Assembly (NCBI GenBank): GCA_019636615.1
Contig: JAHBXF010000002.1
Coordinates: 1,490,001-1,554,000, forward strand
Direction of reading: 5' to 3'
DNA from: Phycisphaeraceae bacterium
GTDB taxonomy: Bacteria > Planctomycetota > Phycisphaerae > Phycisphaerales > UBA1924
DNA: 64,000 bases
This document shows positions 31,660 to 41,649 of the stretch, in pieces. A program made the translations under genes and the position numbers. Under the pieces are notes generated by a model. It did not search any database. It saw only the letters and a list, made by a program, of their open reading frames with translations, and was not told where the DNA came from. The first letter of the stretch is position 1, and each line of letters starts with the position of its first letter.

Positions 31660-33513
31660 TTATTCGCCTTCACGGGTTGCGGGCTTGTTGACCCGCTCGG
31701 TCTCCTTGGTTCGTGAAAGCTCCTTGATGCGTGTGCGTTGAGCACCATCGGGATCGGGCTGGATTCCCAACCCAAGCATATGGGCTTGCTTGAGCCACCA
31801 CAGCGCTGACATCACGGCGCGTCGGGGTGACGTTCCCTCGGGCAACCCCCGCTGGTGGCGCAGCGACTGGGATGCTGATTTCGCCGCTTCCCTGACGCGA
31901 GGATGTGGATCGTGCGTGGACGACCAATTCAGGGCCCGGTGGCCTTTGCCGTCCGGGTTCACCCGGAGGTCCACTACAGCCCGAATCATGCAGTATCGCC
32001 ATTCCGGCACCGGCTCGGTCATGTCGTCGTCCGTCCGCACCTGCCCGCTGGCGGCTGCAGCCTCGCGTTCCTTCTGGCTCCACCGATCTGTGAGCCGTTC
32101 CAGCAGGTACGTGGCCATGCGAGCGCGCAGTTGCTCTAGGTCGAGATCGCCTCGCTGCTCGCGGGCTGCGTAGGCATGGAACATCGTGTTCAATAGTCCG
32201 GGTATCGCGTTCCAGGGGGTGGGCGGTGGATCGTCGGCAAACTCCTCCCAGTACCTCAAATCTCGCGCGAGCGCCGGCGTGCGAAGCGCGCGGAAGGCCA
32301 AGAGGAGGGGCTTCATGCAACGCCAGAGTCCACCGTGATACGCGAGGAGCTTGCAGCACCTCTCGATGTGTGGCAGGCATTGAAGGAATCGATCTGCATT
32401 GCCCGCCTCGTCGGTTGCAGCCGAACCGAAGATCGATCGCGCCCTCGACAGGTCTTCTGTTGCCGCGTCGAGCACCCGTTTCCGAACCTCGGCGGGACAA
32501 TCGGCCGCTTCCGCGTCCCACGCCATGCGGAACAAGAGCATCCATGTCGAGCGCAGGAGGGGGTCAACTTCCTTGCCCTTCTCGACGACGCGTCGATCGA
32601 GTTCCTCAAAGTACGGGCGCATTGCCCGCGCGAACGTCCGCAGCGTGGGGACCCATTCCTGCGTGTGCCCTTCGAAGCACTCGAATTGGCACCCATACTC
32701 GGAGTTTGCAAACCGGGTCGTCGCTGCCTGCGCCGCGGCCGTTACCAAGGGGATGATGGTGTCGGTTGGTTCAGCCTGGAGCATCTTTGCCATGACATGG
32801 AGAGGCAGGGCTCCGAGTTGCCACACCCATGTTCGGAACGACCGCGGGTCAAGCCACGCCGTCCCATCCATCCACTGCTGCCCATTCGGTCCAAGCGAGA
32901 AACCGGCTGGCCACCAGCGACCATCGCGGCCAGACACTCGCATCCTCTCCACATCGACTACCCGCGAAAGGTCAATGGCGTTCGTCTGGAGCAGGAGCCG
33001 CATGAAAGTGGTCGCGCGCTCGCAACGTCCAAAGGAAGCATCCTTCGACCACTCGGAAACGATGTGCTTGGGCCAGCCCGCTCTAAGCACTCGTTCAAAG
33101 TCCGCGCCATGCCGACGCATTTCATCCACAACCTCAGCCCACCGCGACTCCGACAACGACCAGATGTCGCTCGGCTGACCCGCCCCCTCTCGCGGTACAA
33201 CAAGGCGAGGAATCCAAACGCAGCCTGTGAGCGCCGCGAGCATCAGGAGCAGAGCGGCATCGCGGTCCCCTTCGGCGTGCATGCTTTTCGTGAGCGCGAG
33301 AAGCAGTACATGGGCCTCAGTGGTGTCGGACAGCTGCCCGTCCGTAGTGCCACATGCCGGTAGAACTTTGAGAAGCAGGTCCGCCAGCCAGTCGGCATCG
33401 GACGCGTCCCACCCGCCTTCAACAAGTCGGCGGATCGCCTGCCGGTGTGCGCCACGCGCGACCGGCGCATCCGGTTCGACTACTGGAAATGGCTTGTCCT
33501 TGTTCCGCGGCAT
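31660..33513 (-). CDS. Large uncharacterised protein (617 aa) of the radical SAM cassette
   Basis: It starts at ATG 33513 with GAGAGG upstream. Mostly helical, with repeated Trp-containing helices ('AWLDPRSFRTWVWQLGALPLH', 'MAWDAEAADCPAEVRKRVLD', 'CKLLAYHGGLWRCMKPLLLA') suggestive of a helical-repeat scaffold. No P-loop, nuclease, protease or membrane motif is found. It is 123 bp upstream of the DUF2325-like gene on the same strand and could be the first gene of a three-gene operon. The product is unrecognised. Confidence 0.55.
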   Translation of the reverse strand: MPRNKDKPFPVVEPDAPVARGAHRQAIRRLVEGGWDASDADWLADLLLKVLPACGTTDGQLSDTTEAHVLLLALTKSMHAEGDRDAALLLMLAALTGCVWIPRLVVPREGAGQPSDIWSLSESRWAEVVDEMRRHGADFERVLRAGWPKHIVSEWSKDASFGRCERATTFMRLLLQTNAIDLSRVVDVERMRVSGRDGRWWPAGFSLGPNGQQWMDGTAWLDPRSFRTWVWQLGALPLHVMAKMLQAEPTDTIIPLVTAAAQAATTRFANSEYGCQFECFEGHTQEWVPTLRTFARAMRPYFEELDRRVVEKGKEVDPLLRSTWMLLFRMAWDAEAADCPAEVRKRVLDAATEDLSRARSIFGSAATDEAGNADRFLQCLPHIERCCKLLAYHGGLWRCMKPLLLAFRALRTPALARDLRYWEEFADDPPPTPWNAIPGLLNTMFHAYAAREQRGDLDLEQLRARMATYLLERLTDRWSQKEREAAAASGQVRTDDDMTEPVPEWRYCMIRAVVDLRVNPDGKGHRALNWSSTHDPHPRVREAAKSASQSLRHQRGLPEGTSPRRAVMSALWWLKQAHMLGLGIQPDPDGAQRTRIKELSRTKETERVNKPATREGE

Positions 33514-33753
33514 TTGTCGGCCTCTCTCGAGGAGATGGCTTCCCGTTGACTTCGCACCGAACTGTCGACTGCGTTTGGGTGAAGCCCCGCGAGGGCGTTC
33601 CGGTAAGTGCGGCCTCAATGTGAGGTCCATGCGCACGCAGCTGCACAAGTGTTGGGCACCTCCCGTTCGCGGTCAAGAGCCCTTCGTAGCCGGTTCGCGT
33701 CCGTTTCGGGGTCCGATCCGAACGGTCCTGTCAACCAGCGGCGGCGGTAACCG

Positions 33754-33777
33754 GAGAGTTCGAGAGTTCGAGAGTTC
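33754..33777. repeat. Three tandem copies of GAGAGTTC
   Basis: Three exact 8-nt units in tandem in the divergent intergenic region. It may be an operator array or a slippage-prone tract. Confidence 0.6.
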
Positions 33778-33947
33778 TCCAAGGGGTGGCGATCCGGGAC
33801 GTGGACTGTTCGGATCGACCCCCTCGCCTCAGGCTTCAAACCGAGAGCGCGGCGGCGGGTGCAGCCAGGCGCGGCAAGTGGCCGATTCGTCGGGAGTTGC
33901 GGCGGGTTTGGGCGACGGGCCGGAGTCGCCCCTTGCCGGTAACCAAA

Positions 33948-33972
33948 ACGGCCCCGCCAAGGGCGGGGCCGT
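33948..33972. terminator. GC-rich hairpin in the efflux cluster leader
   Basis: ACGGCCCCGCC (33948-33958), loop AAG, then the exact complement GGCGGGGCCGT (33962-33972), followed by CGAAAACT. No gene points into it from the left on the plus strand, so it may insulate the cluster, attenuate its leader, or mark the end of a transferred segment. Confidence 0.5.
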
Positions 33973-34132
33973 CGAAAACTCCGTATCCACAACCCTCACG
34001 AACCGATTCTCTTGGGGACATTTGACGACTTACCGCCGTTTGGCCGGTTTACGCGCGACGTGCCATAGGGTCCGGGCGAACCCGGACAGCTCTCAAGCGG
34101 TATACACTCTCCGACCGATACACCCCAAACAG

Positions 34133-34600
34133 ATGCCCGCTGCCGCCATCAAACTCGTCGCCATGCTCCTGCTCGTCGTGCAGGGAGCGATCGCGTTGGC
34201 TCCCGGGCGGGTGCTGTGCATCCCGGTTCGAGACTGCGGAACCCACGAACCGGAGGTGCTTGCGGCGTGCAACCACTGCGATTCCCACGGGAGTTCGAAC
34301 GTAGTGGACGGCTCAGGCGGTCCGGGCCAACAGCACGGTCCCTTCATCACGGCGTTTCACCCCGTAGACGAATGCGGCTGCCATCTGCATGTGCCGGTTC
34401 CGAGCGACCAGCAGGTTCCGAACAATCCAAAGGGTGACAATCCTGATCTGCGGACGTTCTTCGTCCCCATGATGGTCGTCGCCATCGTCTTGAAATGGGA
34501 ACTCAATCCGCCTCTTGCGGTCGGTGCTCATTTCCATCCGCCGAACTTTAGCGCTTCTGATCAGGTTCTCGCGCTAAAGACCACCCGCCTTCTCATCTAG
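34133..34600 (+). CDS. Small exported Cys/His protein at the head of the efflux cluster
   Basis: A 155-residue protein from ATG 34133. A hydrophobic N-terminal segment ('IKLVAMLLLVVQGAIALAPG') looks like a signal peptide, followed by metal-ligand-rich patches 'CIPVRDCGTHE', 'CNHCDSHG' and 'CGCHLHVPVP', and a second hydrophobic stretch 'FFVPMMVVAIVLKW'. It resembles in layout the 152-residue protein at 44740-45198 (signal, Cys-rich centre, hydrophobic C-terminal half). A periplasmic metal-binding or sensing role is inferred from ligands and context. Confidence 0.6.
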   Translation: MPAAAIKLVAMLLLVVQGAIALAPGRVLCIPVRDCGTHEPEVLAACNHCDSHGSSNVVDGSGGPGQQHGPFITAFHPVDECGCHLHVPVPSDQQVPNNPKGDNPDLRTFFVPMMVVAIVLKWELNPPLAVGAHFHPPNFSASDQVLALKTTRLLI

Positions 34601-34812
34601 CGCAAACGTTTCCGCCCGCCGCCTTCGGGGAACATCTGTTCCGAGCGGCGGGTGATGTCGTTGTGCCTGCTGCGAGCCGCCTGGCTCAGACAGCGGTTCT
34701 TGGCGCTGCTTCCCATCACAACTCGGTTCGGATCGCATCCAGCGATGCTCGTCGTCCCCGGACGTCTCGGGCTTGCCGGCGCGACTGCTCGCTCACTCGC
34801 TCGGAGTTCCAC

Positions 34813-36330
34813 ATGCATAGATTGTTCAAAATAACCGCGTACGGCAGGTCGCGACGGCTGCTCGGGGGCATCTCGCTGGCCGGGCTGATTGCCTTGGTCG
34901 CCGGCGGCTGCCAGTCCTATGAGCGCCGCCCACTAGACATGGCGGGCCATCATGCCGCGTTCCTCGCGCGTACGCCCGAGAGTCCCGAGGTAAAGGCGTT
35001 TGCCGAAGGCCTCGCGGCACGGTCGCCGGACATCTCGGGGTTTGATCCCGCCGACGGCGTCACGTGCGCCGAAGCAGAGGTCATCGCACTGGTCTTCAAC
35101 GCCGAACTGCGGCTCGCCCGTCTGCGGGCTGGTGTCACTCGGGCGACGGCGGAGAACGCAGGGCTATGGGAGGATCCGACGATTGGCGTCGACCTCACAC
35201 GCATCGTAGAGAGCACGCCCGAGCCGTGGAAGGTGTTCACCAACGTGGGCATCACCATCCCGATCTCGGGGCGGCTTGAGATCGAGAAACAGCGGGCCGG
35301 CGTCGAACACGCCGCTGAACTGGCCCGTGTCGCTCAGCGCGAGTGGGCGGTGCGGATGTCGGTCCGCCGGGCATGGAGCGAGTGGTCTGCGCTCGACGCG
35401 CAGCTCGCGGCGACACGCGACTTCCTGTCCCGTGTCGACCAGATCCTCGCGGTCGTCGACAAGATGGAGCAGGCGGGCGAGATTGCCAGGACCGAGGCGA
35501 GACTCTTCCGCATCGAGAAAGCGACCAAGGCCTCCGACCTTGCCGTCCTTGAGTCACGGGCACTCGAGTCGAACCTGCGCCTTCGTCAGCTCATGGGGAT
35601 GTCGCCCGATGCTCCTATTCGGTTCCACGCCATCGGCGTCGGGCCGGCGCGAACCACCGGTTCTCGCTCTGCTGACGCCGGGGAACTGGAGCGGCGAAGC
35701 CCGGCGATGCTGGTCGTGGCGGCCGAATACGAGGCCGCCGAGAAGGCACTCGAGCTCGAAGTACGCAAGCAGTACCCGGATTTGCACATCGGACCCGGTT
35801 ACGGGCGAGAAGACGGCCAAGACCAGGTCCTGCTCGGGCTTTCGATCCCGATCCCGATTCTGAACGCCAACCGGCAAAGGATCGCTGAAGCACGGGCCCA
35901 GCGGGAACTCGCGCGGGCCGGGGTCGAGGCCACGCTGGAGCAGACCATCTCTGCACTGCGGGCGGCGGAGGTCAGGCTCGCGGGAGCAACGCTGCGGCGG
36001 CAAACCCTTGAAACCGAGATCGTCCCGCTGGTCGATGCTCAATACAGCGATGCGAGGCAGGTGGCCAGGCTCGGCGAGGTCAACACCCTCGTGCTTCTTG
36101 AGAGCCTGACACGCCAGCAAGAGGCCAAAGCCGGACTTGTCGAGGCGGCACGCGACGAGGCGATCGCAGCCGTCGACCTCGACGAACTCTTCGGCCCCGA
36201 ACCCGCAGCGCTGCCTCCCCACCCGGCTTCGACGCCCGGCCCAGTGGGCGAACCCGCCGCTCCAAGCGGCATTCGTCCATCCACCTCCACCCCACAGTCC
36301 ACCGCGCCGTCCGGCGGCTCAGACCGCTGA
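34813..36330 (+). CDS. TolC/CusC-like outer membrane efflux lipoprotein
   Basis: A 505-residue protein. The lipoprotein signal ends 'LVAGGC'. The body has the two-fold TolC layout with long heptad helices ('RLARLRAGVTRATAENAGLW', 'FSRVDQILAVVDKMEQAGEIARTE'-like segments) and strand motifs 'NVGITIPISG' and 'VLLGLSIPIPILNANRQRI', then a Pro-rich tail. It would form the outer-membrane channel for the RND pump encoded downstream. The start is ATG 34813 (MHRLFKITAYG). It is the first efflux gene, 24 bp before the adaptor gene. Confidence 0.85.
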   Translation: MHRLFKITAYGRSRRLLGGISLAGLIALVAGGCQSYERRPLDMAGHHAAFLARTPESPEVKAFAEGLAARSPDISGFDPADGVTCAEAEVIALVFNAELRLARLRAGVTRATAENAGLWEDPTIGVDLTRIVESTPEPWKVFTNVGITIPISGRLEIEKQRAGVEHAAELARVAQREWAVRMSVRRAWSEWSALDAQLAATRDFLSRVDQILAVVDKMEQAGEIARTEARLFRIEKATKASDLAVLESRALESNLRLRQLMGMSPDAPIRFHAIGVGPARTTGSRSADAGELERRSPAMLVVAAEYEAAEKALELEVRKQYPDLHIGPGYGREDGQDQVLLGLSIPIPILNANRQRIAEARAQRELARAGVEATLEQTISALRAAEVRLAGATLRRQTLETEIVPLVDAQYSDARQVARLGEVNTLVLLESLTRQQEAKAGLVEAARDEAIAAVDLDELFGPEPAALPPHPASTPGPVGEPAAPSGIRPSTSTPQSTAPSGGSDR

Positions 36331-36354
36331 TCGGCTTCTCGCAAGGAACAAGCA

Positions 36355-37776
36355 ATGAAGAACACATTCACCACGCTCTCGAAGATACTGCTCATCAGCG
36401 GGCTGGCCCTGTCCTTGCCGCTCGCCCTGACGCTCACCGGCTGCGAGAAGAAAGATACCGCCCACGGATCGGACGACGGTCATGGCCACGGGAGCGAAGG
36501 GGCCGGAGCCGGAGGGGGGGCGGGCAAGGAGGGGGAGGCCGCGCCCACGAACCGCGTGGACATCCCGGCTTCCGTCCGCCAAAATCTGGGCATCACCTTC
36601 GCCAAGGTGGAGTCGCGCAACGTCGCGCAGACGCTCCGCGTTCCGGGCCGCTTTGAGTTGCTTCCCACGGCCCGACGCGAGTACCGGACGCCCCTGTCTG
36701 GCCGCGTCGAAATCCTGGTCAGCCAGTATCAGAAGGTTGAGCCGGGCACACCGCTTTACCGGGTGGACGCCTCAGGCTGGCGTGACCTGCACGAGCAGAC
36801 CGCGGCCACGCGGGCGCGGGCCGAGTCGATGGTGCCGCTCTTGGCGGCGCAGGCCGAGCACGAGAAGAGTCTGGCCGAGAAGGTCGTTCTCTGGCAGGAG
36901 CGACTGACGCAACTCGACGAGCTTCGCGGCGCGGGGGGCGGGAGCGCGACGCAGTTCATTGAGGCCCGGGCGACGCTCAACGCCAGCCAGAGCGAACTGG
37001 CCGTGGCCAAGGGGCGCAGCGCGGAACTTGCGGCGCAGAAAGCGCAAGCCGAGTCGGATCTGAGGAGCCTCACGGCGCGGCACGAGGTCCTGACGCGCGG
37101 CGCTGGTTGTTCCGACGGGCACAACGACGCCACACCCGGCTCGATTTACACGGTCTGCGCCGTCGAGCCGGGGATCGTCGAGAGCATCGGGATCACGCCG
37201 GGCGGGCTGGCGGAAGAGAACCGGATGGTGCTCGCGCTGGTGCAGCCGGAGAAGATCCGCTTCCACGCGCGGGGCCTGCAGGCGGACCTGGGCCGGCTGC
37301 GGGACGGCCTGCCCGCCCGGATCGCCCCGCCGCAGGGCGGGAGCGTGGACCTGCAGGACGCGATGACGGGCGAACTGCAGCTGGGCCTGGGAGCGGAGGC
37401 CGACGAGCGGACCATCGACCTCCTGGTCACGCCCGGGACGCTGGCGGGGTGGGCCCGCGCGGGCGTGTCGGCGCATATGGAGGTCACGCTGGCGGGCGGG
37501 ACGCCCGAACTCGCCGTCCCGCAGTCGGCGGTCGTGCGCGACGGGGCACGGGGGATCATCTTCCGACGCGACCCGGCCGATCCCGACAAGGTGATCCGCA
37601 TGGAGGCCGATCTCGGCCTCTCCGACGGCAGGTGGGTGGTGCTCGCCAGCGGGGTCAAGGAAGGCGACGAGATCGTGCTCGGAGGCAACTTCCAGTTGAT
37701 GCTGGCGACCAGCGGCAGCACCGAGAAGGCCGGTCACTTCCACTCAGACGGAACCTTCCACGAGGGGAGCCACTAA
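36355..37776 (+). CDS. RND periplasmic adaptor (CusB/CzcB-like)
   Basis: A 473-residue membrane-fusion protein. The lipobox is 'LTLTGCEK', then a His/Gly-rich linker ('HGHGSEGAG') likely to bind metal. 'LRVPGRFELLPTARREYRTPLSGRVE' and 'KVEPGTPLYRVDASGWRDL' are the half-lipoyl segments around a long coiled-coil hairpin (about 140-230). The beta-barrel and proximal domains follow, with 'LAVPQSAVVRDGARGIIF' and 'GVKEGDEIVLGGNFQL', and the C-terminus ends in a His-rich tail (GHFHSDGTFHEGSH). It links the RND pump to the TolC-like channel. Confidence 0.85.
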   Translation: MKNTFTTLSKILLISGLALSLPLALTLTGCEKKDTAHGSDDGHGHGSEGAGAGGGAGKEGEAAPTNRVDIPASVRQNLGITFAKVESRNVAQTLRVPGRFELLPTARREYRTPLSGRVEILVSQYQKVEPGTPLYRVDASGWRDLHEQTAATRARAESMVPLLAAQAEHEKSLAEKVVLWQERLTQLDELRGAGGGSATQFIEARATLNASQSELAVAKGRSAELAAQKAQAESDLRSLTARHEVLTRGAGCSDGHNDATPGSIYTVCAVEPGIVESIGITPGGLAEENRMVLALVQPEKIRFHARGLQADLGRLRDGLPARIAPPQGGSVDLQDAMTGELQLGLGAEADERTIDLLVTPGTLAGWARAGVSAHMEVTLAGGTPELAVPQSAVVRDGARGIIFRRDPADPDKVIRMEADLGLSDGRWVVLASGVKEGDEIVLGGNFQLMLATSGSTEKAGHFHSDGTFHEGSH

Positions 37777-37779
37777 GCC

Positions 37780-40700
37780 ATGCTCGCCAAACTCATCGCA
37801 TTCTCTCTGCGGCAGTCATCGCTCGTCGTCGTGCTGGCGGGATTGGTGCTGGTCTTCGCCGGCGTCAAGGTCAAGGACATGCCGGTGGACGTCTTTCCCG
37901 AACTCAACGCGCCCACGGTCGTCGTTATGACCGAGGCCGGCGGCCTGGCCGCCGACGAGGTGGAGCTCAACGTCACCTTCCCTATCGAGACGGCTGTCAA
38001 CGGTCTGCCGGGCACGCGGCGTGTCCGCAGCGCATCGGCCACCAGCCTGTCGATCGTCTGGGTTGAGTTTGACTGGGGTACGGACATCTACCGCGCGCGG
38101 CAACTGGTCTCGGAACGGCTGAGCGCGGTTCGGGAAAGCCTGCCGCCGGACACTCACGCTGAGATCACACCCGTCACCAGCATCACGGGCGAGATCATGC
38201 TCATGGCCTTGTCTTCGCCCGACGGCTCGGTCACTCCTCTGGAGATGCGGTCGTTCGCGGAGTTTGATCTGCGGAACAAGATCCTCGCCGTGCCGGGCGT
38301 GGCCCAGGTCGTCGCCATCGGTGGGGAACTGCCGCAGTACCAGGTCAACGTGAAGCAGGACCAGCTCGCCCTGTACGGGCTGACCATTTCCGACGTGGTC
38401 GATGCCGCCAAAGGGGCGCACTCAACGGCTAGCGCGGGGTACGTCCCCAACTGGGAGAACCAGGAACTGCCGATCCGCCAGACCGCTCGCGTCACGAGCG
38501 CCGAGGACATCAAGAACACGCTGGTGCGCATCCACAACGGCGCGGCGGTCACGATCGGGCAGGTGGCTGACGTGCAACTCGGGCCCTCACCCAAGCGCGG
38601 CACTGCGTCTGACCGGGCATTGCCCGCGGTTGTCATCAGCGTGCAGAAGAGCCCCGGGACCAACACACTCAACCTGACGACGCAGATAGACGTGGTGCTC
38701 GACCAGATGGAGAAGGCCATGCCCAAGGGGATGGTCTTGAACCGCGACCCATTCCGAGCCTCGCGGTTCATCGAGCGGTCCATCCACAATGTGTTCGACA
38801 AACTCCTGAAGGCAAGCATCATCGTTGCCATCATCGTTGTCTTGTTCCTGATGAACGCCCGGGCGACAGTGATCACCCTCACCGCGCTGCCGCTGTCGCT
38901 GGCCGTGGCGCTTCTCGTCTTATGGGCTTGGGGTCTGTCGATCAATGTCATGACGCTCGGCGGACTCACCGTCGCGATCGGCGAGCTGGTCGATGACGCG
39001 ATCATCGACGTCGAAAACGTGCTGCGGCGGCTGAAGGAGAACGGTGGACTACCCGAGGGCGAACGCAAGGCACCGGTGGAGGTCATCTACACCGCCAGCA
39101 ACGAGATCCGCTCGTCGGTGGTCTTTGCCACCATCATTATCTGCATGGTCTTCGTGCCCCTGCTGTTCCTTCAGGGGCTCGAAGGACGGTTCTTCCAGCC
39201 CCTGGGAATCGCGTACATCATCTCGATTATGGCCTCGCTGTTGGTGGCGCTCACGGTCACGCCCGCCTTGTGCAAGTGGCTCTTCGCGGGCTCCTTCGGC
39301 AAGAAGAACAAGGACGGGCACGGGGAGCACGACGGGTGGCTGGTGCGCAAGCTCAAGCGGGGATACGAACCGGCCCTGCGTGCCAGCCTACGCAATCGCG
39401 GGCTGGTGCTGGGCGGGGCGGGCGTTCTCACGGCGCTGTCGCTGGTGCTCATGTCCACCTTCGGTACATCGTTCCTGCCCGCGTTCAAGGAGGGTACGTT
39501 CACGGTCTTCCTGCTCGCGCCCCCGGGTACATCGCTGGTCGAGAGCAACCGCCTGGCCGTGGGTGTCGAAGCCCAGTTCGTCCAGATCGAGGGTGTGTCG
39601 AGCGTGACGCGGCGCACCGGTCGGGCCGAGCGCGATGAGCACGCCGAGCCGGTGAGCAGTTCCGAGATCGAAGTGACGATGAAGCAGGGCTTCGACCAAG
39701 AGAAGGTCCGGGCCGCGATCGACCGCATCATCGCCAACATCCCGGGGATCACCACGATGGTCGGCCAGCCCATTGAGCATCGGCTCAGCCACGTCTTGTC
39801 GGGTACGCCAGCGGCCATAGCGATCAACGTCTACGGCGACGACCTCAACGTACTGCGGTCGCTCGCCAAGGAGATCGAGGCGGCGATCAAGCCCATCCCC
39901 GGTACGCGTGATGTCGCGGCCAACCGCGAAATCATGATCACCTCGCTTCCCATCCGCTACCGTCCGCAGGATCTCGTCGCCGCCGGACTCTCGCCCGGAG
40001 CCGCGGCACAGCAGGTGCAGCAGTTGCTCTATGGCGAGACCGTCGCAGAAGTGAACCAGGGCGTCCGCCGCTATGAAATGGTCGTGCGCCTGGCGGAGAG
40101 CGAGCGGGAGCGGATCGACCAGATCATGGACCTGCAGCTCCGCGGGGCGGGTGGGGCGATCGTGCGTTTGCGCGAAGTGGCGGACATCGGCCCGGAGAAG
40201 ACCAGCAACCTCATCGCCCGTGAGAACGCCCAGCGCAAGGCGGTCGTCTCGACCAATGTCGCCGACGGCTACAACCTCGGACAGCTCGTGGCGCAGGTGC
40301 AGGCCAAGGTGGACCCGATCGTCCAGAAGGCCGGATACACCGTCCACTACGGTGGGCAGTTTGAAGCCCAGCAGTCCGCCAGCAGGACGATCTACATCAT
40401 GGGCGCCGGCGTGGCGGTGTTCATGTTCCTGCTGCTGCAACTGTCCACTGGCAAGTCACGTGTGGCCTTGCTCGTCATGCTCAACCTGCCGCTGGCGCTC
40501 ATTGGCGGGATCGCGGCGATTTATCTCACCGAGGGTCCGGGGTTGATCAGCAACACCTTGGCGCTCTTCGGGCTCTCATCGTCGCGCTACATCGCCCCAG
40601 TGATCTCGATTGCGAGCATGGTGGGCTTCGTGACGCTCTTTGGCATCGCCGTCCGCAACGGCATCCTGCTGGTGAACCACTACGACCACCTGCAGCGGCA

Positions 40701-41016
40701 CGATGGCAGGTCCGTCGGCGAGTCAATCATCCAGGGTTCGATGGAGCGGCTCGTGCCGATCCTGATGACCGCCCTGACGGCGGCACTGGCGCTTATCCCG
40801 CTGGCGCTCGCCAAGGGCAAACCCGGAAGCGAGCTTCTGGCACCGCTCGCGATCGTGGTGCTGGGCGGACTGATATCGAGCACGTTCCTCAACCTGTTTG
40901 TTGTCCCCGCCGGCTACTCGCTGGCGTTCAAGGTCAAGGAAGACGCCGAGGCGCGCCCCGGCGTGCTGTCCCGTCTGATGCGTCGTTCCTCAAATCGATC
41001 CGATTCAACCAACTGA
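37780..41016 (+). CDS. Heavy-metal RND efflux pump (CusA/CzcA-like)
   Basis: A 1078-residue inner-membrane proton-driven transporter, full length for HME-RND proteins. N-terminal 'VKVKDMPVDVFPELNAPTVVVMTEAGG' is the family signature. TM4 carries the proton-relay acidic residues in 'GGLTVAIGELVDDAIIDVENVLRRL'. The large periplasmic loops and a second set of six helices ('YIMGAGVAVFMFLLLQLSTGKSR', 'PILMTALTAALALIPLALAKG') are complete. It starts three bases after the adaptor gene, so it is translated with it. Substrate is probably Cu/Ag or Zn/Cd/Co; the sequence alone does not decide. Confidence 0.9.
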   Translation: MLAKLIAFSLRQSSLVVVLAGLVLVFAGVKVKDMPVDVFPELNAPTVVVMTEAGGLAADEVELNVTFPIETAVNGLPGTRRVRSASATSLSIVWVEFDWGTDIYRARQLVSERLSAVRESLPPDTHAEITPVTSITGEIMLMALSSPDGSVTPLEMRSFAEFDLRNKILAVPGVAQVVAIGGELPQYQVNVKQDQLALYGLTISDVVDAAKGAHSTASAGYVPNWENQELPIRQTARVTSAEDIKNTLVRIHNGAAVTIGQVADVQLGPSPKRGTASDRALPAVVISVQKSPGTNTLNLTTQIDVVLDQMEKAMPKGMVLNRDPFRASRFIERSIHNVFDKLLKASIIVAIIVVLFLMNARATVITLTALPLSLAVALLVLWAWGLSINVMTLGGLTVAIGELVDDAIIDVENVLRRLKENGGLPEGERKAPVEVIYTASNEIRSSVVFATIIICMVFVPLLFLQGLEGRFFQPLGIAYIISIMASLLVALTVTPALCKWLFAGSFGKKNKDGHGEHDGWLVRKLKRGYEPALRASLRNRGLVLGGAGVLTALSLVLMSTFGTSFLPAFKEGTFTVFLLAPPGTSLVESNRLAVGVEAQFVQIEGVSSVTRRTGRAERDEHAEPVSSSEIEVTMKQGFDQEKVRAAIDRIIANIPGITTMVGQPIEHRLSHVLSGTPAAIAINVYGDDLNVLRSLAKEIEAAIKPIPGTRDVAANREIMITSLPIRYRPQDLVAAGLSPGAAAQQVQQLLYGETVAEVNQGVRRYEMVVRLAESERERIDQIMDLQLRGAGGAIVRLREVADIGPEKTSNLIARENAQRKAVVSTNVADGYNLGQLVAQVQAKVDPIVQKAGYTVHYGGQFEAQQSASRTIYIMGAGVAVFMFLLLQLSTGKSRVALLVMLNLPLALIGGIAAIYLTEGPGLISNTLALFGLSSSRYIAPVISIASMVGFVTLFGIAVRNGILLVNHYDHLQRHDGRSVGESIIQGSMERLVPILMTALTAALALIPLALAKGKPGSELLAPLAIVVLGGLISSTFLNLFVVPAGYSLAFKVKEDAEARPGVLSRLMRRSSNRSDSTN

Positions 41017-41034
41017 TCGTAAGGAGATTCACAC

Positions 41035-41547
41035 ATGAAATTCACTTGCACTTTCCCGCTTGTGCTCGCCCTCCCCGCTCTCGCTCTCGCCGTGGCCGTG
41101 CCCGCGTGCGAGAAGAAGGCCGAGTCGCCCGCCAAGCCCTCAGCCAACACCGGTGGCCATGCCGCGGGAGATGGTCATGACCACAAGGACGGGGATGACC
41201 ACGACCACAGGGACGGCCACGGCCACGGTCCCAGGACCGAACTGGGCAGCCAGTCGGCGGGCGGCATGACGATCGTGGCCGCTCGCGAAGGGGGCGTCAC
41301 CCCCGGCGGCGAGGCGACGTTCGACATTGCTGTGACCGGGGGCGCGGGAAGGCCCGCAGCGGTCCGGGTGTGGGTCGGCACGCAGGATGGCAAGGGCTCG
41401 ATCAAGGGCAAGGCCGAAGCCGAGGGCGACGGGTGGCATGCCCACGCGGAGGTGCCCAAGCCGCTGCCCGCCGGAAGCAAACTCTGGGTCGAGGTCGAAA
41501 CGGCCAAGGGCGAGAAGCACGTCGTGGGGTTTGATCTCAAGTCGTAA
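41035..41547 (+). CDS. His-rich exported lipoprotein, copy 1
   Basis: A 170-residue protein. The signal peptide ends at a lipobox-like 'VPAC'. A dense His/Asp linker ('HDHKDGDDHDHRDGHGHG', about residues 45-65) precedes a beta-sandwich-like domain with 'GGEATFDIAVTGGAGRPAAVRVWVGTQDGKG' and 'WHAHAEVPKPLPAGSKLWVEVE'. The domain matches that of the next gene's product, so the two arose by duplication. It is likely a periplasmic metal-binding partner of the pump. Confidence 0.65.
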   Translation: MKFTCTFPLVLALPALALAVAVPACEKKAESPAKPSANTGGHAAGDGHDHKDGDDHDHRDGHGHGPRTELGSQSAGGMTIVAAREGGVTPGGEATFDIAVTGGAGRPAAVRVWVGTQDGKGSIKGKAEAEGDGWHAHAEVPKPLPAGSKLWVEVETAKGEKHVVGFDLKS

Positions 41548-41649
41548 ACCGTGCGCTGGTCGCACACCGTCCCGGCGGCGCGGCCGGGCGGAGAACTGAA
41601 GACACGTCCCGGCGGTCCGCGTCCATCCGCCCCGCTTTGGAGAAACACC

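Larger units (their letters stand above)
33514..34132. other. Divergent intergenic region between the radical SAM cassette and the efflux cluster
   Basis: A 619-bp region without a convincing gene. It contains a short tandem repeat (33754-33777) and an 11-bp-stem hairpin (33948-33972). The promoters of both divergent units should lie here, but I cannot place them confidently. Confidence 0.4.
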
